DNA of 8,100 nucleotides from Pseudomonadota bacterium. GTDB lineage: Bacteria > Desulfobacterota > Desulfobacteria > Desulfobacterales > Desulfobacteraceae. Made by a program: the position numbers and the translations under genes. The first letter of the stretch is position 1, and each line of letters opens with the position of its first letter. Location of the stretch: contig JAHJDU010000168.1 in the NCBI GenBank assembly GCA_018812385.1, forward strand, positions 1 through 8,100. Reading direction: 5' to 3'. Positions 4,154-8,100 of the stretch are shown piece after piece. Under the pieces are notes generated by a model, which saw only the letters and a program-made list of their open reading frames with translations, was not told the origin of the DNA and did no database searches.

Positions 4154-5335
4154 ATGATTGAAGAAGTTGAAACGTCTCAGTTGATGAATAGACTTCCGGT
4201 GACAGTCAGGCGCTTATCCCAATCAGGCCCGGCCTGCCCGCCATCGTCCACCTCAGGCGGACTCAGGCGAGGCGGGCGGGCTCGCCAGGGAGAGAAGGGC
4301 TCCTCCAGAGTTATTGGGGAGATCGTCAAGAACGGACGGGCCTTGAAGATCAGGTATGCGTATGAGGGATTCAACAAGAAATTTCGGATTGCGGATTGCG
4401 GATTGCGGAATGAACCGATTTCGGAATGTGGAATGAACCGATTGTGGAATGCGGATTGCGGAATAGAAAAATCCGAAATCGATAGGCTGGGACATAAATT
4501 GCGGCGCATCAGTTCAAGGAACGAGCTGACCTATCAGATTCTGAATGGAATCATCGATCATCAAGGCGAATATCTGCGAACAGGCAATCCTCCGGATCTG
4601 GTCCCGTTAACGCAATTTGATCTGGCTAAGGCAATCAGCAGCGGGAACAGGAAGATCGATAACAGTTGGATTTCACGACTGATCCGCGGCCTAAAGGTGC
4701 TGACTCCCTCTGGGGAGGAAAACGATTTGAAGTTCTTCTTTCCCTCTCAGAAACAGGTGAACAAATTATTCATAAAGGGGCTTCTGGACAGGGAAAGAAG
4801 GGGCATGGTATCCGGCAGAATAAAAGAGCCTTACTCCGATGAGCAGATAAGGGAGATGCTTTCAAAATCCTCTCTCTCACTTCGATCGGTTGCTCAATGC
4901 CGTAATGAAATGGGGATACCCTCTGCCAGGAGAAGAATCTCCGGCTGTATATACCCCCCTCTGTGGGCAGACTTCTCGGTACTGTACCCTTTAGCGGTTG
5001 AGTCGGTTCGAACTAATGCCCCGGCCAGCCCGGGCATTTATGAATTCCGGCTGAAAGGCCAGGGCATGGACTACCCCAACGGCAAGACACCCATTATCTA
5101 CGTTGGGGGCAGCGGAAATCTCAAAAAGAGATTAAGAGACCACTTAGGGAAAGGCAATAAAAATGGCAGGATAAGGGATTTCTTGAGAAAGCAGGGGTGT
5201 TCTTTCAGGTATATCCGGTTATCAAACCCACACTTTCACAAGAGCGCGGGATGGAGAGAAAAGGAGAGAGAACTGTATAAGGCGTTTGTTGCCACTTATG
5301 GCTTGGCCCCTGAATGTAACAGGATAATGCCATGA
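4154..5335 (+). CDS. Fusion of sigma-54 C-terminal domains with a GIY-YIG nuclease domain
   Basis: ATG 4154 follows GGAGAGG (4138-4144) by 9 bases and gives 393 residues; the frame is open back to TTG 4073 (420 residues). Residues 14-25 (LPVTVRRLSQSG) and 53-76 (ending ALKIRYAYEGFNKK) resemble the end of the sigma-54 core-binding region. Residues 116-263 match the sigma-54 C-terminus: ISSRNELT, IIDHQGEYLRTG, PLTQFDLAKAI, SRLIRGLKVLTPSG, DLKFFF, PYSDEQI, then a degenerate RpoN box LRSVAQCRNE (243-252) and GIPSARRR. Region I and most of the core-binding domain, about the first 250 residues of a normal ~480-residue sigma-54, are absent. A GIY-YIG nuclease domain follows: SPGIYEF (GIY 294-296), IIYVGGSGNLKKRLRDH (YVG 316-318, Arg326), Glu371 or Glu373 as likely catalytic acid, and PECN (Asn389). 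Residues about 26-50 and 77-109 are encoded by inserted repeats. It may be a sequence-guided nuclease, a transcription-linked nuclease, or a decayed chimera. I know of no named family. Confidence 0.8.
   Translation: MIEEVETSQLMNRLPVTVRRLSQSGPACPPSSTSGGLRRGGRARQGEKGSSRVIGEIVKNGRALKIRYAYEGFNKKFRIADCGLRNEPISECGMNRLWNADCGIEKSEIDRLGHKLRRISSRNELTYQILNGIIDHQGEYLRTGNPPDLVPLTQFDLAKAISSGNRKIDNSWISRLIRGLKVLTPSGEENDLKFFFPSQKQVNKLFIKGLLDRERRGMVSGRIKEPYSDEQIREMLSKSSLSLRSVAQCRNEMGIPSARRRISGCIYPPLWADFSVLYPLAVESVRTNAPASPGIYEFRLKGQGMDYPNGKTPIIYVGGSGNLKKRLRDHLGKGNKNGRIRDFLRKQGCSFRYIRLSNPHFHKSAGWREKERELYKAFVATYGLAPECNRIMP
4232..4281. repeat. GC-rich REP-like palindrome inside the sigma-54/GIY-YIG gene
   Basis: GCCTGCCCGCC (4232-4242) and GGCGGGCGGGC (4271-4281) pair over 11 bases with a single T/G mismatch (a G-U pair in RNA). 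The loop has the near-repeat CTCAGGCGGA / CTCAGGCGA. The tract is far more GC-rich than the rest of the gene and encodes a low-complexity Pro/Ser/Gly/Arg segment. It separates two stretches that are contiguous in sigma-54, so it looks like an inserted repeat that kept the frame. Confidence 0.7.
4381..4479. repeat. Degenerate heptamer repeat tract (GCGGATT/GCGGAAT) inside a gene
   Basis: The tract is built of 7-bp units G(C/T)GGA(A/T)T, for example 4391-4397, 4398-4404, 4405-4411, 4428-4434, 4444-4450, 4451-4457 and 4458-4464. They are punctuated twice by GAACCGATT (4412-4420, 4435-4443). It is bounded by a perfect 10-bp inverted repeat, ATTTCGGATT (4381-4390) and AATCCGAAAT (4470-4479). Its length is 99 bp, exactly 33 codons, so it leaves the reading frame intact. 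Similar GCGGATT-type repeats are usually intergenic. Confidence 0.85.
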
Positions 5336-5390
5336 GGCAATTGATTATTGAAGATTGAGGGATTGGGATAACCGTCCTCAGGAGAAGCAA
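5336..5390 (+). other. Short spacer with the ribosome binding site of the histidine kinase
   Basis: The 55-bp gap has an AGGAG (5380-5384) six bases before the ATG at 5391. Upstream of it is a purine-rich ATTGAAGATTGAGGGATTGG stretch (5347-5366) resembling common simple intergenic repeats. No convincing promoter or terminator is visible, so the kinase may be transcribed with the upstream gene or from a weak promoter. Confidence 0.5.
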
Positions 5391-8100
5391 ATGAATATCG
5401 ATTTTAGAAACAGGACAATCTTCACCAAAATATTTTCAGGGTTTATAATCCTCCTGCTCCTGGCGACCCTTATGGGGGGAGTTCTGTATTACAGCTTGAG
5501 GGACGTAACCGGGGTCCTGCAGCAGATAATGGAGAGAAACGCCCCTTCCATCCGGTATTCCACCGGGGTGGAGAGATATGCCCTGCACACTATCTTAAAT
5601 GCGAAGGACTATCTGCTGATTGGAAAGAAAGGGATACACGAGCAGGCCATGCACAATATCCGGGAGATATACGCCAACCTGGACAGGATGGATGAAGTAA
5701 CAACTAAATATAACGACCAGATTCTCTTTAGGAAATCCAAAGACGTCCGCCTGGCCGTTGAGGAATACCAGGGATACTATAATCGCGGGGTGGCCCTTTT
5801 AGAAGAGAATAAGATTTTAGAACATAAGATGAGAGTGTTAGGAAAAAAGGTAAACGATCTTTCCCATACCCACACCCTTGACCACAAGAGGTTATTGGAA
5901 AAGGCCATCGCCAATGGGATTGATCAAACAAAATATATGAAGGGATTTTACCTCTTCAATCAAGTTGAAAACGAGGCCCTGGAGGCAAGAAGGCAGGAGA
6001 AAAATTATATCTTATACAAAGACCGGGAACATTTTGACAAGTTGAAGGGACACATAGCCAATCTGAGGAGACTCTACGATGAGATAAGCAAAATTGCCTA
6101 TGTCTTTGAACATGTGCCCCTGATGAAAGAGATCCGCCAGGCCACTGATCAATACCTCGAAGCGGCAGAAAAGTGGGTAGCCAATGATAATGAGTTGAGT
6201 GATATTCTTGCCCAAATGCACGGGATCAGGGTCAATGTGCAACAGACTGTCCAGGCTGTCCAGGAGGCCGGATGGCAGGATATGGATACGAGCAAACAAA
6301 GGGCTGCACAAACCATGGAAAGGGCCTCCCTGATCGGTATACTGGCGGCTTTTTTCACCCTGATCATAGGGATGGTGCTCGCTTTTTTCATCGCCCGTGG
6401 TATAGCCGGCCCAATCAAGGGGTTGACCTTGGCTACAGCCGGTATAGCCAAAGGTGATATGAGAAAGCGTGTAGCGGTTAAGGGCCGTGATGAGGTGGAG
6501 CAATTAGCGATCGCTTTTAATACAATGGTCGAAAATCTTCAGAACACAATGGTCTCACGGGACTATTTCGACAACATCATTAAATCGATGATTGATACCC
6601 TCATCGTGGTTGACCCAGAGGCAAAGATAATCACAGTGAACCCGGCAACCTGTCATCTATTGGGCTACACAGGAGAAGAGCTCATGGGTCAGCCTGTGAG
6701 CATCATTTTTGCAGAAGAAGAAGAAGAAGAAGTGCGCAGGATGTTCCAGTTTTTCCGGGAACCCGAAAAGGCACAAGCCCTTGACCCTCAGGATAGCATC
6801 CGCAATCGTGAACTCACCTACAAAGCCAAAGACGGGCGACTTATTCCAATGTCGTTTAACGCCAGTATACTGACCGATGAATCGGGCAATGTTACGGCCG
6901 TGGTGGCAGGAGCAAAGGATATCACAGATATAAAACTTGCGGGGGCAGAGATAAGAAAAGAGAGGAATTTTTCTCAAAATATAATTACTACGATCCCCGA
7001 TTCCTTGCTCGTTCTCGATAAGGATTTAAGGATAAAGAGTGTAAATCTATCCTTTTACAAGGCATTTGGATTGGAGCTCGAAAAGGTAATAGGCGCCCGC
7101 ATAACCGACATTCTGGGAGATGAAGATGGAAGACTTTCAGCCGGGCTGACAGGGGTATTTGGAACTGACAATATGCTGGAGGATTTCGAGTTTCACTATG
7201 AGCAGGGAAAACCAGGGGAACGAATATTCAATCTCAGGGCGAGAAACATAATTATTGCAGAAGAAGAAGAAGAAGAAGAAGAAGAAGAAGAACTGATTGT
7301 GATGCAAGACGTGTCCCATCGGAGGTGGGCGGAGGAAAAGCTTAAGGAGTACTCAGAGCGGTTGGAAGAGATGGTGGAGGAGAGGACATTGGAACTGAGG
7401 CAGACCCAGGCACAGCTTATCCAGGCGGGCAAGCTGGCAGCCATCGGGCAATTAGCCGGCGGTGTGGCCCATGAGATAAATAATCCTTTGAGCGGGGTCT
7501 TAGGATTTTCCATTAATCTCTTGAAGGCGGCCAATAATGAAGAGCTTAAAAAATTAGAGGCGTTCCGGGATTTTCCCGAATCCTTGGAGCTTATAAAGGA
7601 GTCTGCCATAAGGTGCAAGCTTATTACAGATAAGCTCCTCAACTTTGCGCGTGAGTCTGGATATGAATTCCGCCCAACAGATATAAACAGGGTAATAGAG
7701 GACGTCCTGAGCCTTGTGAGGCATCAGCTCCTGATTCGGCACACAAAAGTGGTCAAAGACCTGAGAAAAGACCTACCCTCTGTAATGGCTGATTCCAATC
7801 AACTCCAGCAGGTATTCTTGAATATCATTTTAAACGCCTCTTATGCCATGCCTGACGGTGGAGATCTGACTGTTTCCACCCAGGTCATGGAAGCTGAAAC
7901 AAGGTCCGTGGAGGTCATGTTTGCAGATACTGGCGAGGGGATACGGCCTGAAAATCTGGACAAGATATTTGAACCGTTTTTCACCACCAGGCCAACAGGA
8001 AAGGGTACCGGTCTCGGGCTGTCCGTAAGCTATGGGATCATAAAGGAGCATGGCGGGAAAATAGAGGTGGAGAGCGAGGTGGGGAGGGGGAGCAGGTTTA
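5391..8100 (+). CDS. Membrane sensor histidine kinase with HAMP and two PAS domains (partial, 3' end off window)
   Basis: A two-component sensor kinase, 903 codons visible and open to the window end. The ATG at 5391 has AGGAG six bases upstream. Layout: TM1 about 14-34; a helical extracytoplasmic sensor about 35-312, whose size and helix-rich make-up resemble a helical bimodular (HBM) or four-helix-bundle sensor; TM2 about 313-335; HAMP about 336-389 (GPIKGLT, DEVEQLAIAFNTM); PAS1 about 391-516; PAS2 about 525-645; coiled coil about 647-680; HisKA with phospho-acceptor His694 in GGVAHEINNPLSG; HATPase with N box Asn811 and Asn815, G1 ADTGEGI (Asp846), F box FEPFFTT (860-866) and G2 GTGLGL (872-877). 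Only the last strand or so of the ATPase domain is missing, unless a receiver domain follows. All key catalytic residues are present. Oddities are Glu6 (442-447) in PAS1 and Glu11 (624-634) in PAS2, both pure GAA runs. The ligand and the partner regulator are not visible here. Confidence 0.93.
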   Translation, partial: MNIDFRNRTIFTKIFSGFIILLLLATLMGGVLYYSLRDVTGVLQQIMERNAPSIRYSTGVERYALHTILNAKDYLLIGKKGIHEQAMHNIREIYANLDRMDEVTTKYNDQILFRKSKDVRLAVEEYQGYYNRGVALLEENKILEHKMRVLGKKVNDLSHTHTLDHKRLLEKAIANGIDQTKYMKGFYLFNQVENEALEARRQEKNYILYKDREHFDKLKGHIANLRRLYDEISKIAYVFEHVPLMKEIRQATDQYLEAAEKWVANDNELSDILAQMHGIRVNVQQTVQAVQEAGWQDMDTSKQRAAQTMERASLIGILAAFFTLIIGMVLAFFIARGIAGPIKGLTLATAGIAKGDMRKRVAVKGRDEVEQLAIAFNTMVENLQNTMVSRDYFDNIIKSMIDTLIVVDPEAKIITVNPATCHLLGYTGEELMGQPVSIIFAEEEEEEVRRMFQFFREPEKAQALDPQDSIRNRELTYKAKDGRLIPMSFNASILTDESGNVTAVVAGAKDITDIKLAGAEIRKERNFSQNIITTIPDSLLVLDKDLRIKSVNLSFYKAFGLELEKVIGARITDILGDEDGRLSAGLTGVFGTDNMLEDFEFHYEQGKPGERIFNLRARNIIIAEEEEEEEEEEELIVMQDVSHRRWAEEKLKEYSERLEEMVEERTLELRQTQAQLIQAGKLAAIGQLAGGVAHEINNPLSGVLGFSINLLKAANNEELKKLEAFRDFPESLELIKESAIRCKLITDKLLNFARESGYEFRPTDINRVIEDVLSLVRHQLLIRHTKVVKDLRKDLPSVMADSNQLQQVFLNIILNASYAMPDGGDLTVSTQVMEAETRSVEVMFADTGEGIRPENLDKIFEPFFTTRPTGKGTGLGLSVSYGIIKEHGGKIEVESEVGRGSRF
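6714..6731 (+). repeat. (GAA)6 microsatellite in PAS1
   Basis: Six perfect GAA codons directly after the phrase SIIFA, giving Glu442-447 in the first PAS domain. Slippage would add or remove whole Glu residues without a frameshift. Confidence 0.9.
7260..7292 (+). repeat. (GAA)11 microsatellite in PAS2
   Basis: Eleven perfect GAA codons after RARNIIIA, giving Glu624-634 just before the last PAS strand (LIVMQDVS). It is a pure trinucleotide run, so length changes by whole codons are likely. The antisense readings are runs of Phe and Ser and are not genes. Confidence 0.93.

Noticed and set aside
4069..4161. 30-codon frame from ATG 4069 with a CEAC motif and a GAGG upstream
   Set aside because: It is short, overlaps the fusion gene in another frame, matches no family I know, and does not continue into sigma-54-like sequence.
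4381..4479. CRISPR array
   Set aside because: Units are 7-9 bp with no unique spacers of CRISPR length; it is a degenerate tandem tract.
4177..4509. Minus-strand frames with repeated PQSAIRN-like peptides
   Set aside because: The repeats come from the heptamer tract; the plus-strand frame has the sigma-54 and GIY-YIG matches.
5341..5369. Promoter for the histidine kinase (TTGATT with TGGGAT)
   Set aside because: The -10 matches only half the consensus, and the stretch is a purine-rich simple repeat.
6012..6503. 163-residue open frame on the minus strand
   Set aside because: It lies wholly inside the histidine kinase, whose frame has continuous domain motifs; no family features or ribosome site support the antisense reading.
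7137..7642. Minus-strand frames with long Phe or Ser runs
   Set aside because: The runs are the antisense of the (GAA)11 codons of the kinase and carry no other protein signal.

Overview
The window looks like an accessory stretch of a bacterial chromosome, most likely from a Desulfobacterota (deltaproteobacterial)-type organism. This assignment is inference only, from the style of the mobile elements, the broken TumE-like toxin gene and the multi-PAS histidine kinase; there is no rRNA or housekeeping marker. Base composition is a patchwork: about 1-3900 is visibly A+T-rich with lysine- and isoleucine-rich proteins, while 4080-8100 is more balanced. This suggests separately acquired segments.

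Region 1 (1-3243) is an IS21-family transposon bounded by inverted repeats, with two tandem copies at the left end and one at the right. It carries istA (DDE transposase) and istB (AAA+ helper ATPase), followed by a third gene that overlaps istB by ATGA. The third gene encodes a RepB-like archaeo-eukaryotic (AEP) primase. The primase lies inside the inverted repeats and is translationally coupled to istB, so it is part of the element. IS21 elements normally have only istA and istB.

Region 2 (3244-4070) holds a degraded toxin-antitoxin locus. It has an extended -10 promoter with a dyad across the -35, an intact 104-aa antitoxin-like gene, and a TumE/DUF6516-like toxin gene cut off after about 29 codons. 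The cut is made by a ~210-bp MITE-like element with inverted ends, an internally deleted REP-associated (Y1, RAYT-type) transposase gene that keeps only about its first 34 codons.

Region 3 (4070-5335) encodes an unusual fusion. The C-terminal part of sigma-54 (end of the core-binding region, DNA-binding HTH and a degenerate RpoN box) is joined to a GIY-YIG nuclease domain. It lacks the activator-responsive region I. Two unrelated repetitive sequences, a GC-rich palindrome and a 99-bp GCGGATT-type heptamer tract, sit inside the coding frame without breaking it.

Region 4 (5391-8100, running off the window) is a large membrane histidine kinase: TM, ~275-residue helical extracytoplasmic sensor, TM, HAMP, two PAS domains, coiled coil, HisKA and HATPase. 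It carries two in-frame GAA microsatellites, (GAA)6 and (GAA)11, one in each PAS domain.

The strongest candidates for something undescribed are the sigma-54/GIY-YIG fusion and the IS21-primase operon.
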